Shown here: one piece after another, positions 25,511 through 35,204 of the stretch
Layout: every line of letters begins with the position of its first letter
Position numbering within the stretch: position 1 is the stretch's first letter
NCBI RefSeq assembly: GCF_016889425.1
Contig: NZ_CP069513.1
Location: 2,356,001 to 2,420,000 of the forward strand
Direction: 5' to 3'
Length of the DNA: 64,000 nt
From: Corynebacterium amycolatum
GTDB lineage: Bacteria > Actinomycetota > Actinomycetes > Mycobacteriales > Mycobacteriaceae
Position numbers and translations under genes: made by a program
Notes under the pieces: generated by a model
What the model saw: the letters and a program-made list of their open reading frames with translations, nothing else
Databases searched by the model: none
Told to the model about the DNA's origin: nothing

Positions 25511-26536
25511 GTGTTTTCACCAACTTCTCCTATCTCTGCCTTGAAGCGAAACTCTAAAAAGGCCTTCGCTCTGCCGTTGATTGCAGCGCTCCCACTCGCT
25601 GCGGTCGTCGCCTGTTCCTCTTCGGAGGAGGCGTCGCAGCAGCCGTCGTCAAGCGAAACTTCGACAAACCAGCAGGCGCAGTGGCCGCGGACTGTGACAG
25701 TCGGCGACCATGACGTTACGGTGCAGAGTCAGCCGAAGCGCATCGTTGCACTGTCGACCGAGGTTGCAGATCTGGCGCTGGAACTGGTTGGGCCAGAGCG
25801 TGTCGTCGCGGTGACGAAGAACGCGCTCGATGAGACCTCTGGTAATCAGGTTGAGCTGGCGCGTAAGGTGCCTAATGCAATTGCCAACTCCACGAAGCCG
25901 GATCCGGAGCAGATTCTGTCCTATGAGCCGGACATGGTGTTGATGACTAGCCGCCATGATCAGGAGCAGTCGGCAAGCAAGCTGCTGGGCGCCAGCGATG
26001 TTCCGACCGCTGCGTTTTCCAGCAGTGATTTCGCTTCGCCGAAGGCGCTGGCAGAATCGGTGACCACGCTCGGCAAGTTGCTGGGAGCTGAGGACAAAGC
26101 GGCCGAAATGGTTGCCAAGATTGAATCGGAAACCGAAGAGATTCTCTCGGGAATTGATTCCACAACTAAGCCAAAAACGCTGGTCCTGTTTGCCCGCGGT
26201 GGTCAGAAGATGATTATGGGAATGCAGTCGGCGACGACGAATCTCGTTGAGCTGGCCGGTGGCGAGCCGATTTCGCCAAAGGGCAAGCGCCCGGGTGCCG
26301 TTCCCGCTGATCCGGAGACAATTGTGCAGCTCAATCCGGATGTCATTTTGATTCAGGATTTCCACGGACAGGGCAAGGCTCCATTCCAGGAGTTGCTGGA
26401 TAATCCGGCGCTTGCCGACGTCGCTGCGGTCAAGAATGATCGAGTGCAACTGATCGATGCGAAGACGACCTCTGGCACCGCCGGAATGCACATGCCCGAT
26501 GGACTGCGTGAGATCGCTGACGCGCTGGCTAAATAG
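25511..26536 (+). CDS. iron-siderophore/heme substrate-binding lipoprotein (FecB family)
   Basis: A 341-aa protein from GTG 25511 after a GGAAG site. Lipobox Ala-Val-Val-Ala-Cys at Cys35, then a Ser/Glu/Gln-rich linker. The class III binding-protein body has KRIVALSTEVADLALELVGPERVVAV, YEPDMVLMT, and LNPDVILIQDF near residue 275. Ligand residues are not diagnostic (His-poor). It is the external capture protein of the importer encoded just upstream. Confidence 0.88.
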   Translation: MFSPTSPISALKRNSKKAFALPLIAALPLAAVVACSSSEEASQQPSSSETSTNQQAQWPRTVTVGDHDVTVQSQPKRIVALSTEVADLALELVGPERVVAVTKNALDETSGNQVELARKVPNAIANSTKPDPEQILSYEPDMVLMTSRHDQEQSASKLLGASDVPTAAFSSSDFASPKALAESVTTLGKLLGAEDKAAEMVAKIESETEEILSGIDSTTKPKTLVLFARGGQKMIMGMQSATTNLVELAGGEPISPKGKRPGAVPADPETIVQLNPDVILIQDFHGQGKAPFQELLDNPALADVAAVKNDRVQLIDAKTTSGTAGMHMPDGLREIADALAK

Positions 26537-26556
26537 AAGATAGGTTTCACGTCGCT

Positions 26557-28389
26557 ATGTGGATTCATGAAGCACTGACTTCGCCTCCCCGCGGAATGCA
26601 CTGGGTTTTGTTATCCAGCTGGGGGCGTAGCTTTTCCTTCGCTCTCAGTGCCGTGTCTCTTGGACACGCGCTCGATGCTCTCAGCAGTTTGCACGGCGGT
26701 ATGACATTCACCAGTGGCGGCAATTGGTTTGGGGATTGGGGGCTTCATGAATCCCTGGCCGCTACAATTGTGGCGGTCATTCTAGGAAGCCTCTGTGCTT
26801 ATGTCACCGAGGCACTACCACCACGGCTAGCTGGGGAGCAGGAAAAGCTGTGGCGCTCGCATGTGGTTGGCAGTGTGCTGAAGCCGGAGTTTTCTGCTCC
26901 TGAACAGGCCACGAAGCACGCACATGGAAAAGGGCACGGTGGCGGGAAATCCGGTCACGCACACCGAAGCGCCTCTAACACTGGCGAGGGCCTACTCTTC
27001 GATGCAGCGACCGCAAGCGTCGAACAGACCGCGAATTACCGAGCGACATTTCTCGCTCCCACGTTGGCCTCGTTTAGTGCTCCACTGATTATTTTGGTGG
27101 TCTGGGCTTTGTGGGTGGATACGAAAACCGCCTTGTGGCTGGCACTATTTTTCATTTCCACGCCGTTGATCATTATTGGGGCTGGAAAAATCCTGCGGAA
27201 ATCCAATGCGACGTATCGCCGAAAGCAAGCGAAGGCCACACATGCGTATTTGGAAATGCTCGAAGGGCTGGGCACATTCAAAGTTCTTGGAGCAATTGAC
27301 CGGGTCATGACGCGTTTTGCCAGCCAAACTCGCACCGCGATGGCTGAGCTCACCGCCCTGCTCGCCCGCAATCAGCTGATGATTATTGTCAACGATGCTG
27401 TTTTTGGAATTGCAATGTCGACTACAGCAATCGGCCTTGTCCTGCTGCGTTTACAGGCCGGCGCAATCAGCGTAGGCACTGCTCTCGCAGGTGTTTTTCT
27501 ATCCGTTCTGCTCTACGAGCCCGTTAATCGTGTCGGTCGGACCTTCTACATCGGACTCGGTGGACGCACCCATCGAAATGGAATTGTGGAGATGTTCGGT
27601 GAACCTCCAGCTGAAGCGTCCACAGCCGCAACAGCGCATTCCACCGATGCCTCCGCGCCGCAGGCACCGCACGCACAGCACGCACCGGAGATTTCCCTCC
27701 GCGATGTCAGCGTTGACATCGGCGAAAAGCGCATTCTCTCCGATATCAACCTGACAATTCCAGCCGGCAGCAGAGTCGGCATCGTTGGCCCCAGCGGTTC
27801 CGGAAAAAGCACACTCCTGCGTGTACTCGCAGGCCTGCAGCCACATTCCGGGGAAGTCTCCCTCGACGGCCACGCTCTTTCAACCCCGGAGTTGCTCGCC
27901 AACTCGCTACTCATCTCCCAGCAACCAGCCATTTTCGGCACCACCGTCGCGGACAATCTTCGCATCGCATGCCCGGACGCAACGGCCGTCGATATGCGAA
28001 AAGCACTTCGCGACGTGCACTTACTCACCGAAATCGAACAGCGCCCTGGTGGTCTCGATTCGGAAGTCGGCGATCAGGGCAATTGGCTCTCGGGCGGGCA
28101 ACGACGCCGCCTGGCCATTGCGCGTGGTCTGCTCGGTACTGCTCCGATTGTGCTTCTCGACGAGCCGACAGCGGACATCGATCGCCGGACGGAAGGTCTC
28201 ATCAAGGAGTCCTTGACCCGCCTCGCTGAAGGTCGCACGAGCATCATGGTCGCTCACCGAATGGAGGCACTATCGGACGTTGACCTGGTCATTGTCGTCG
28301 CTGAAGGCCGGATTGTGGCTGCGGGCAAACCCGACGAATTGAGCACAAGCAATGAGTATTACGCACGGGCGCTGACCGAGGAGAGCTGA
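26557..28389 (+). CDS. ABC transporter membrane-ATPase fusion, CydD/IrtA-like, with His-rich insert
   Basis: A 610-aa protein: type IV ABC membrane domain (six helices, ~20-360) then an ATPase domain with Walker A GPSGSGKST, signature LSGGQRRRLAIARGLL, Walker B IVLLDEPTAD and switch His. A His-rich stretch (HAHGKGHGGG..., residues 121-136, five His) sits in the cytoplasmic loop between TM2 and TM3. It forms a heterodimer with the next gene (1 bp apart). Next to a siderophore/heme importer this pair could be CydDC-like or an IrtAB-type ferric-siderophore importer/exporter. The direction of transport is not settled. Confidence 0.82.
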   Translation: MWIHEALTSPPRGMHWVLLSSWGRSFSFALSAVSLGHALDALSSLHGGMTFTSGGNWFGDWGLHESLAATIVAVILGSLCAYVTEALPPRLAGEQEKLWRSHVVGSVLKPEFSAPEQATKHAHGKGHGGGKSGHAHRSASNTGEGLLFDAATASVEQTANYRATFLAPTLASFSAPLIILVVWALWVDTKTALWLALFFISTPLIIIGAGKILRKSNATYRRKQAKATHAYLEMLEGLGTFKVLGAIDRVMTRFASQTRTAMAELTALLARNQLMIIVNDAVFGIAMSTTAIGLVLLRLQAGAISVGTALAGVFLSVLLYEPVNRVGRTFYIGLGGRTHRNGIVEMFGEPPAEASTAATAHSTDASAPQAPHAQHAPEISLRDVSVDIGEKRILSDINLTIPAGSRVGIVGPSGSGKSTLLRVLAGLQPHSGEVSLDGHALSTPELLANSLLISQQPAIFGTTVADNLRIACPDATAVDMRKALRDVHLLTEIEQRPGGLDSEVGDQGNWLSGGQRRRLAIARGLLGTAPIVLLDEPTADIDRRTEGLIKESLTRLAEGRTSIMVAHRMEALSDVDLVIVVAEGRIVAAGKPDELSTSNEYYARALTEES

Positions 28390-28390
28390 C

Positions 28391-30235
28391 ATGAACAACA
28401 TCATCTGGTTGCTGCGCTTTTCCGCACAGGCTCGCGGGGCGCTCAGCGCATCTATCCTCGCACGCGTGGTTGGGCACATACTGGGTGCATTAATGCTGGC
28501 CGTGCCTGCCTGGGCAATTGCCACAATTGCGCTGTTGAAGTGGGACGCAACCGGCTCGTCGCAAAGCAAGGGCATGACGTGGACCTGGGCGGTCATTGGC
28601 GTGATTGCGGGGCTGGCGCTGCTGAAAGCGATTCTGCGGTATGTCGAGCAGTACCTCGGACATTTGGCGGCATTTCAGCTGCTCGGCGAGCTGCGACTGT
28701 GGATCGTCGAGCGCCTTATCCCGCAGGCGCCCGCGATAACCGATGGGCTGGGTACTGCCAGGATCCACACGATTGCGATTCGTGATGTTGACCGTGTGGA
28801 AGTCTTCTTTGCGCACACAATTGCGCCTGCGGTGACGGCCGTATTAATTCCTCTGCTGGCAGTCGTGACAGCGTCATTGACTGCCGGAGCACTGCCTACG
28901 ATTGTTCTGGCACTGACCTTTGCGGTTGGCTTTGTGATTGCGCTCGCAGGCGCTAAGAAGACGACGGCGGAGGCCTCCGCAACGAACTCCACACGCACGG
29001 AAGTTGCGCAGTATATCGCCGATACACTGCGACTTCGGGAGGAAATCCTCATCTACGGCGCAGCCGAGCAGCGGCTGCGGGGACTGCGCGAGCTCGACGA
29101 GCAGCTCACCCAGAAGATGCGTGCAGGCGGCAAGCGGGCTGGACTGCGCTCTGGTGCGACTGGGCTTCGGATTTGGGGCGGCAGCATCGCTGTCTTTTGT
29201 GCTGGTATCCCGGCGCTTTCAGCCGATCACCGCATGCTGCCCGCAGTTTTGGTGGCGACGTCCCTGGTGGCGGGAACAGCTGCATCGATGGATTCGATCG
29301 AGCGCCTGGCATCTTCTCTGCCAGCAGGGCTCAATGCAGTCACTCGGATTAGGGAGCTGGCCGCGCAGCCACCGACTGTGGAAGAACCGCGGCAGCCGGA
29401 GCAGCTGGAGATGCCGAATCAGTTTGAACCGCGACATGCGCAGGGCGCCCGGGCCAACTCCGCCGACCCTGTCCCTGCCCTCGAACTGAGCGATGTCAGC
29501 TATCACTACCCTGGCGCCGATAACCGTGCGCTGACCAAGATCAATCTGCGCATTGCCACAGGCCAGTTCATCGGTGTGGTCGGCCCCACCGGTTCGGGCA
29601 AGTCCACGCTTTCCCGGCTAATCCAACGGCATGTCGATCCGGATGCGGGAGAGGTCATCATCAATGGTCACAATGCCCGTGACCTCGGCTCAACCAATGT
29701 CTGCCGAGCTGTTGTTGTCGCAGATCAGAATCCTTTTCTCATGGAGGCCACTGTCGCTGAGAACTTGTGTCTCGGCGCACCTGATGGCTGCGAGGTTCCC
29801 GAATCGCTGATGCACTGGGCACTCGAACTCGCTGCCATCAACCCTGCTGAGCTACCGCTGGATAGGCCCATTGGCCGCCGCGCGCAGCGGCTTAGCGGTG
29901 GTCAGCGTCAACGTCTGGCGCTGGCTCGCACCTACTTACGCGCGGTACTTGCCGACGGTTCCGTGCCCAACGGCCCCGGTGCCAACCTCGCCGGAAAGAT
30001 TGTCATTTTCGACGAAGCCACCAGCCACCAGGATCCACTGACGCAGGCTCGTATCGTCGACAATGCCCGCGCATGTGGCGCGACCTGCATCTTCATTGCA
30101 CACCGGCTTCAGACTCTGACCGAGGCCGATGACATCCTGGTCATCGAAAACGGCCAACTCATCGAGTGCGGCACTTATGACAACCTCTTGCGCGCCGACG
30201 GCGCCTTTGCTCGACTTGCGCGCGCAGAGGTCTAG
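28391..30235 (+). CDS. ABC transporter membrane-ATPase fusion, CydC/IrtB-like partner
   Basis: A 614-aa protein, start ATG 28391, one bp after the previous gene. Six-helix membrane domain up to ~residue 310, then Walker A GPTGSGKST (~398), signature LSGGQRQRLALARTYL, Walker B IVIFDEATSHQD and the IAHRLQTLTEAD switch. The ATPase starts after an acidic linker (~335-360). It completes a heterodimeric exporter-fold transporter with the upstream protein. The Walker B acidic residue is followed by an Asp in the H-loop-linked DEATSHQD, the standard active form. Confidence 0.85.
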   Translation: MNNIIWLLRFSAQARGALSASILARVVGHILGALMLAVPAWAIATIALLKWDATGSSQSKGMTWTWAVIGVIAGLALLKAILRYVEQYLGHLAAFQLLGELRLWIVERLIPQAPAITDGLGTARIHTIAIRDVDRVEVFFAHTIAPAVTAVLIPLLAVVTASLTAGALPTIVLALTFAVGFVIALAGAKKTTAEASATNSTRTEVAQYIADTLRLREEILIYGAAEQRLRGLRELDEQLTQKMRAGGKRAGLRSGATGLRIWGGSIAVFCAGIPALSADHRMLPAVLVATSLVAGTAASMDSIERLASSLPAGLNAVTRIRELAAQPPTVEEPRQPEQLEMPNQFEPRHAQGARANSADPVPALELSDVSYHYPGADNRALTKINLRIATGQFIGVVGPTGSGKSTLSRLIQRHVDPDAGEVIINGHNARDLGSTNVCRAVVVADQNPFLMEATVAENLCLGAPDGCEVPESLMHWALELAAINPAELPLDRPIGRRAQRLSGGQRQRLALARTYLRAVLADGSVPNGPGANLAGKIVIFDEATSHQDPLTQARIVDNARACGATCIFIAHRLQTLTEADDILVIENGQLIECGTYDNLLRADGAFARLARAEV

Positions 30236-30281
30236 GCTCGGTCGAGCTCACCGCGCTAAGACTCAGCGCTCGGATACTCGC

Positions 30282-31577
30282 CTAGTGATCCTCGACGAGC
30301 CCGCGGAGCCGCGCAAAGATTGCCGCGCCATCGTGGCGAATACCGTCATGCTGGAATGCATTGGTCACATGTGGTCGCAGATCTCGGTAGCAGTTGGCTG
30401 TCCCCATCGAGTAATCGAACGGTACGAAAATGTCGTCGAGATAAATCGCGGCTGCTGAGGTCGGAGCGTCGGCAAGCAAGCGCGCGGAATCATACGGCGA
30501 GTTTTCCCAGGTGTGCTGCGCCAATTCTTCGGCCTTTTCCTTGAACGGAATGAGCGCAGGGTCTTCGTCGAATTGCCAGGGGAAAATGTGCTCGCCGGTG
30601 AGGTAAAACAGCTCGTCACCTGCGGGATTGGCATTTTCTTCGAAACCTGGAATCTCCTCGCGAATGCGGTGCGCTGCCCAATTAGTTGTGGGCTGCTCCC
30701 CGACGCCACCATAAATGGATTCGTGAATCGCGGCGTATAGCGGCCCCTCGGCGAAACTCACGCGGGATCCGACATCGGCTAGGAAATCAATGCGCAATTG
30801 CTTTTCGCCATTGCGAATGTGGAATGGCTCTTCCAACAAATACGCCAGATTATGGAATCCATCTCCGCGGCCCAATTCAATTCCGATGGTTCGGAATCGG
30901 CGAGAACTCAGACGCTCACCAGTGGGGAGAGTTTCTGCAGATTGCTCCAGGTGCGCGCAGATTTCTCGAATGCGATTCTCCACCCACGGGTATTCGCGAT
31001 AAAAGCGTTCGTGGCGGGTGCGCAGCTTCGCATATGTCGTGCGATAAAGGTCGTCAGCGCCACGATCCAGAACGGGCAAACCACCCGTGAGGTAAGCGTG
31101 CTCCACGGATTGCGGATAGCGGCTGAGATATGAAGTAATGCAAAAACCACCAAAGGACTGCCCATACAGTGACCATCTCGCAATGCCCAAATGCTTTCGC
31201 AATGCTTCCGCATCTTCGACAATGTATTCCTGACGCAATTGCGCAAGCCGCGCGCCCGGAATATCCGCAATATTGGCCGCATCAATTCGATGCGAGCGCC
31301 CCGTGCCACGTTGATCCAAAAGAATCACGCGGAATTCCTTCAGCGCCTCACCAATTACTCCGCTAGTTCCCACCGGACGCGGTGCCGGGAAGCCTGGACC
31401 TCCCTGCAAATAGACAATTGCCGGCGCGTCCTCATTTCCTGGCGCATAGATCTCCCTTGCGAAGAGCTCAAATGTCGCAGCATCCGCAGCCCCGGTAAAA
31501 GGATCCCAGGGAACCTCAAGGGTGTGTTCCTTAATAATGTGCCCAAAATGCCTGCTCGCAGTACTCGTCGATGCCAT
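30282..31577 (-). CDS. alpha/beta hydrolase, proline iminopeptidase-like
   Basis: A 431-aa protein of the S33 prolyl aminopeptidase family. It has the oxyanion region YLQGGPGFPAPRP (~54-66), DQRGTGRS (~93), and the nucleophile elbow GQSFGGFC (~149). A large cap domain is followed by Asp (DDIFVPFDYS) and a terminal His (RHDGAAIF region). It would cleave N-terminal proline from peptides in the cytoplasm. Monocistronic with the TRIC-like gene upstream on the same strand (15 bp gap). Confidence 0.85.
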   Translation of the reverse strand: MASTSTASRHFGHIIKEHTLEVPWDPFTGAADAATFELFAREIYAPGNEDAPAIVYLQGGPGFPAPRPVGTSGVIGEALKEFRVILLDQRGTGRSHRIDAANIADIPGARLAQLRQEYIVEDAEALRKHLGIARWSLYGQSFGGFCITSYLSRYPQSVEHAYLTGGLPVLDRGADDLYRTTYAKLRTRHERFYREYPWVENRIREICAHLEQSAETLPTGERLSSRRFRTIGIELGRGDGFHNLAYLLEEPFHIRNGEKQLRIDFLADVGSRVSFAEGPLYAAIHESIYGGVGEQPTTNWAAHRIREEIPGFEENANPAGDELFYLTGEHIFPWQFDEDPALIPFKEKAEELAQHTWENSPYDSARLLADAPTSAAAIYLDDIFVPFDYSMGTANCYRDLRPHVTNAFQHDGIRHDGAAIFARLRGLVEDH

Positions 31578-31592
31578 GTCTCTACCGCTCCT

Positions 31593-32696
31593 CTAATCCC
31601 GCTGGTCGTATTTCTTCATTAGCTTTGCGACGAGCAAATCGGTCGCCTCATCGTCAGCAAGAATTTGATCCAACATCTCCCGGTATTCCCGCTGCCGCAG
31701 CGCAGTATCTTCCCCGTAATCGTCATAGGAATCGCCGGATAGGTCCACACCGAAATTGGATTCATCGCTTTCGTCTTGCTCTGTCTCCTGTTGTGCCGAC
31801 GGAACTTCCAGATCCGCTGGGAAGTCCGCATTGAACTCCTCCAGGAATTCCTCCGCGTTGGCCTCTGCGTCGGAACGCGATACTCCCCTATCGACCTCAG
31901 CCTGAATGCGACGCTGCAGCGCTTTTTCCATCTGGCGGTGGCGCCAACTGCGCAGGCGCGCGGGCTCGAAGCGTCGACCGACCTCACGGCTCTTGCCCTC
32001 TGCGCGACGCGCGAGGACCGCAATCTGCGACGCGGTGTCGTTCAATGGTGCCCACTCAGAGCGTGCCGATACGCGCCAATTGCCCCAGTACCCCAGCAGC
32101 GAAAGCAGAATGCTGACGACGGGACCGACGACCATGGACACGGCCATAAATCCCAGATGGTGGCCTCCGATGACAATAATTGCGCAAGCCACGGCGGGGA
32201 TGACCGTGGGCTGATTGCCGCCGAAAACAGCGGGTACCCGTCCGGTAACAATGTCACGAATCATGGAACCGCCAGTGGCTGTGAAAACGCCCATCATGAT
32301 GCACGGCAGAATGGGCAAGCCATACGTGACACCTTTGACCGTTCCCGTAGCGGCCCAAAGACCCGAAACCACAGCGTCACCGTGGACCTGAACGTATTCC
32401 CAGGTCTTACCTTTGAAATAGAAAAATCGCGCGATAAGTGCACCGGTGAATGCCAGGATTAGGTACTCCGGCTGACTCATTGCGGCGACGGTGCCCTGGT
32501 TAATCAGAACATCGCGAATCATGCCGCCACCCAGTGCAGAGAACAGTGCAATAAAGAAGAACCCGATGATGTCGTAGCCTCGTTGCCGGGCGATGGTGCC
32601 ACCGATGATGCCCATGAGCAGGACACCACTGACATCGGACCACCGGTACATCGACTCGATGAGCGGATCTACTTCTGCGACGTTCATGATGTTCAA
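31593..32696 (-). CDS. TRIC/UPF0126 cation channel-like protein with long C-terminal tail
   Basis: A 367-aa protein. The first ~210 residues carry two UPF0126/TRIC repeats (ALGGGMIRDVLINQG and TGGSMIRDIVTGRVP). These six to seven helices match bacterial YadS/YicG, which are about 210 aa. Residues 215-367 are a hydrophilic, Arg- then Glu/Asp-rich extension predicted cytoplasmic, absent from the basic family. The channel may pass K+ or other cations, or glycine as proposed for some relatives; not determined here. Confidence 0.8.
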   Translation of the reverse strand: MNIMNVAEVDPLIESMYRWSDVSGVLLMGIIGGTIARQRGYDIIGFFFIALFSALGGGMIRDVLINQGTVAAMSQPEYLILAFTGALIARFFYFKGKTWEYVQVHGDAVVSGLWAATGTVKGVTYGLPILPCIMMGVFTATGGSMIRDIVTGRVPAVFGGNQPTVIPAVACAIIVIGGHHLGFMAVSMVVGPVVSILLSLLGYWGNWRVSARSEWAPLNDTASQIAVLARRAEGKSREVGRRFEPARLRSWRHRQMEKALQRRIQAEVDRGVSRSDAEANAEEFLEEFNADFPADLEVPSAQQETEQDESDESNFGVDLSGDSYDDYGEDTALRQREYREMLDQILADDEATDLLVAKLMKKYDQRD

Positions 32697-32744
32697 GCTT
32701 AGACGCTGCTATTTTTCATGCATCAACGAAAGGTCGGGATACCC

Positions 32745-33341
32745 ATGGAAAACGCTGACACCTTTGCTTCGACACGCCCCAGTGAAAGGCTCATGCGCGG
32801 CATCGCAACTGCTTCCCGCGCGCACGATGGGCACTACCGAAAGGGATCTGGCGTTCCCTATATCAGCCATCCAATGGCGGTGATGTTGATTGCGGCGAGC
32901 GTGACTAACGACGAAGACGTGCTGTTGGCAGCCCTCTTCCACGACATTTTGGAAGACGTGCCGGAAAACTACTCACGTGCCGAGATGGAAGATGAGTTCG
33001 GACCTCGCGTGGTTGAGATTGTCGAGGGCGTCACCAAAGACTCTTCCCTGCCCTCCTGGCAGGAGCGTGCCGATGCCTACCTGGAGCAACTTTCTCGTGG
33101 CAGCGCGGAGTCAATCATCGTGGCCGCCGCGGATAAGTTCCACAATCTCAGCCAAACTCTGGAGGATTTAGACCGCGAAGGCCACTCGCTGTGGCGACGC
33201 TTTCGTTCAACTTCGAGCCAGCAGCTCTGGTGGTACACGAATGTCCGCAACGTAATCGCCGAACGACTGCCCGACATGCCTCTGTTGGACGACTTGGACA
33301 TTCTAATTGAGCGCCTCGATTCCTGGGTACAAGCGGCGTAA
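32745..33341 (+). CDS. HD-domain ppGpp-hydrolase-like protein (SpoT/MESH1 type)
   Basis: A 198-aa protein from ATG 32745. It carries the HD motifs of the SpoT/MESH1 hydrolase: AHDGHYRKGSGVPYISHP, LFHDILEDV, and ADKFHNLSQT. No synthetase or TGS domain follows, so it would only degrade (p)ppGpp or related nucleotides such as NADPH. It stands alone between two divergent genes. Specificity is not shown. Confidence 0.8.
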   Translation: MENADTFASTRPSERLMRGIATASRAHDGHYRKGSGVPYISHPMAVMLIAASVTNDEDVLLAALFHDILEDVPENYSRAEMEDEFGPRVVEIVEGVTKDSSLPSWQERADAYLEQLSRGSAESIIVAAADKFHNLSQTLEDLDREGHSLWRRFRSTSSQQLWWYTNVRNVIAERLPDMPLLDDLDILIERLDSWVQAA

Positions 33342-33511
33342 CCTGCGTTTTTCCAATCGCTTTAAGTTATAAAAACATGTCTAGGCATAGCCTGAACCAC
33401 TCCGGCAACGGTACAGTGGCAGCCTACGTGGCTCGGATATTTATCACGATATAGAGGCCACGCAACAACAATCCGACAATAGATCCAGGAATACGCAACA
33501 GGAGAAAAACA

Positions 33512-34546
33512 GTGACTTCCACTGATGCATCGTCCACAACCGAACTGCCCACCACCACTCAGCAGTGGGTTCTAGCTTCCCGACCGACCGGCCTGCCGAC
33601 TGACGAGAATTTCCGCCTCGAGACCGTCGATTTGCCAGAGCTTAACGACGGCGACATTTTGGTAGCCAACTCGGTCGCTACCGTCGATCCCTACATGCGT
33701 GGCCGGATGAACGACACCAAGTCGTACGTTCCTCCTTTTCAGCTTGACCAGCCAATGACTGGCGGCGCTGTGGGCACTGTCCTTGCGTCCAAGTCGGATA
33801 AGTTCCAGGTTCGCGACGCTGTCCGCCACTCTTATGGCTGGCAGACCAATGCTGTTATTGCCGATTCCGAGGCAACACCGGTTGACCTCAACGTTGCACC
33901 GGCTGCTGCCCACCTGGGCATCCTTGGTCTTACTGGACTTACTGCTTACGTTGGCCTGACTGCTGTCGGAGAGATGAAGGAAGGCGACGTCGTCTTTATC
34001 TCTGGCGCTGCTGGTGCGGTCGGCTCGGCTGCTGGTCAGTTCGCCAAGCAGATGGGCGCAGCCCGTGTCATTGGCTCCGCCGGCTCGGACGAGAAGGTTG
34101 AGCGTCTACTCGAACTCGGCTTTGATGCCGCCTTCAACTACAACGACGGCCCGGTTGCAGAACAGCTGGCAAAGGCCGCTCCAGAGGGCATTGACTTCTA
34201 CTTCGACAACGTCGGTGGCGACCATCTCGAGGCAGCCATCGGCGCGATGCGCACCTTTGGCCGCGTTGCTATGTGTGGCGCAATCTCCCAGTACAACAAC
34301 ACTGGAGCTCCGACCGGACCACGTAACTTGGCTCTGGCGATTGGCAAGTGCATTACTCTGCGCGGCTTCGTCTTGGGCAAGTACCTGCACCTGGCAGATG
34401 AATTCCAGGAGCGAATGGCTCCGCAGGTCGTCAGCGGTAAGGTCGCCTACGATGTCACCACTCGCCACGGTATCGAGAACATGCCAGCTGCATTCCTCGA
34501 ACTGTTTAGCGGAGGCAATACCGGCAAGATGGTCGTAGAGTTCTAA
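33512..34546 (+). CDS. NADP-dependent alkenal/quinone reductase (CurA/PTGR type)
   Basis: A 344-aa MDR-superfamily enzyme from GTG 33512, preceded by AGGAG at good spacing. Features: PYMRGRMND near residue 67, LGILGLTGLTAYVGL, ISGAAGAVGSAAGQFAKQMGA as dinucleotide motif, and FDNVGGDHLEAAIGAM, the NADP-dependent leukotriene-hydroxydehydrogenase/curcumin-reductase pattern. It reduces alpha,beta-unsaturated carbonyls. Own promoter in the 170-bp gap upstream. Confidence 0.88.
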   Translation: MTSTDASSTTELPTTTQQWVLASRPTGLPTDENFRLETVDLPELNDGDILVANSVATVDPYMRGRMNDTKSYVPPFQLDQPMTGGAVGTVLASKSDKFQVRDAVRHSYGWQTNAVIADSEATPVDLNVAPAAAHLGILGLTGLTAYVGLTAVGEMKEGDVVFISGAAGAVGSAAGQFAKQMGAARVIGSAGSDEKVERLLELGFDAAFNYNDGPVAEQLAKAAPEGIDFYFDNVGGDHLEAAIGAMRTFGRVAMCGAISQYNNTGAPTGPRNLALAIGKCITLRGFVLGKYLHLADEFQERMAPQVVSGKVAYDVTTRHGIENMPAAFLELFSGGNTGKMVVEF

Positions 34547-34575
34547 ATAACTGTCATCGAGTTTGGAGCTAATTC

Positions 34576-35175
34576 GTGAACACACAGAAACCTCGACTGC
34601 TTACGACCGACACACTGCTAGTTCAAGAAACACGCAACGTTATGCGCAGTGAATACTCTATTTTCGATGACAACGGCACCCAGATTGCCCAAATTACCCA
34701 AGCAGGATCACTGGGTCGACGCATGTTGGGCATCGGTGTCAAGTACGACATCTTCGATATGGACGAGGATGGCAAAGAGGGCGACAAGCTCCTCACCATC
34801 ACCGACCCCGCGAACGTTTTCGGCGACACATACAAGGTTCTCACACCCAACGGCGCTAAGATCGCCACAGCCAAGACCAAACGATTCAGCCTAAAATCAC
34901 GGCTAACTTTGTCCGTCAAAGGGCTTTCCGACGTCGATGTTGACGGCGGCTTCCGCGGTAAAAATTACGCACTGACCAGCAAGGGACGCCCGATTGCGAA
35001 GATTGACCGGAAGTACCGTGGTCTCAAAGGCGCTATTACCGGCAAGGACACGTACGCTCTGCATTTGGAGCCGAACTTGAACGAGGAAACGCGGGCTGCG
35101 GTGATCGGTACTGCGCTGGTTATTGACATTGTCAGGCGCAAGAACGATGAGGCTGTAGCGGTTAGTGTGAGCTAG
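34576..35175 (+). CDS. LURP-one-related / Tubby-C2-like protein
   Basis: A 199-aa protein from GTG 34576. It shows the 12-strand LOR/YxjI pattern: N-terminal strand with Asp-Asn-Gly-Thr-Gln-Ile-Ala-Gln, then LLTITDPANVFGDTYKVL, KSRLTLSV and IAKIDRKYRG followed by TYALHLEP. Such proteins bind membrane phospholipid; function in bacteria is unknown. It lies 29 bp after the reductase gene and may be co-transcribed. Confidence 0.75.
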   Translation: MNTQKPRLLTTDTLLVQETRNVMRSEYSIFDDNGTQIAQITQAGSLGRRMLGIGVKYDIFDMDEDGKEGDKLLTITDPANVFGDTYKVLTPNGAKIATAKTKRFSLKSRLTLSVKGLSDVDVDGGFRGKNYALTSKGRPIAKIDRKYRGLKGAITGKDTYALHLEPNLNEETRAAVIGTALVIDIVRRKNDEAVAVSVS

Positions 35176-35204
35176 CGCTTCCGCCTTGTTAAAGAACTGC
35201 CCTG

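Noticed and set aside
33380..33410. DtxR-like box before the CurA-type reductase
   Set aside because: TAGGCATAGCCTGAACC differs in spacing and most positions from the consensus.
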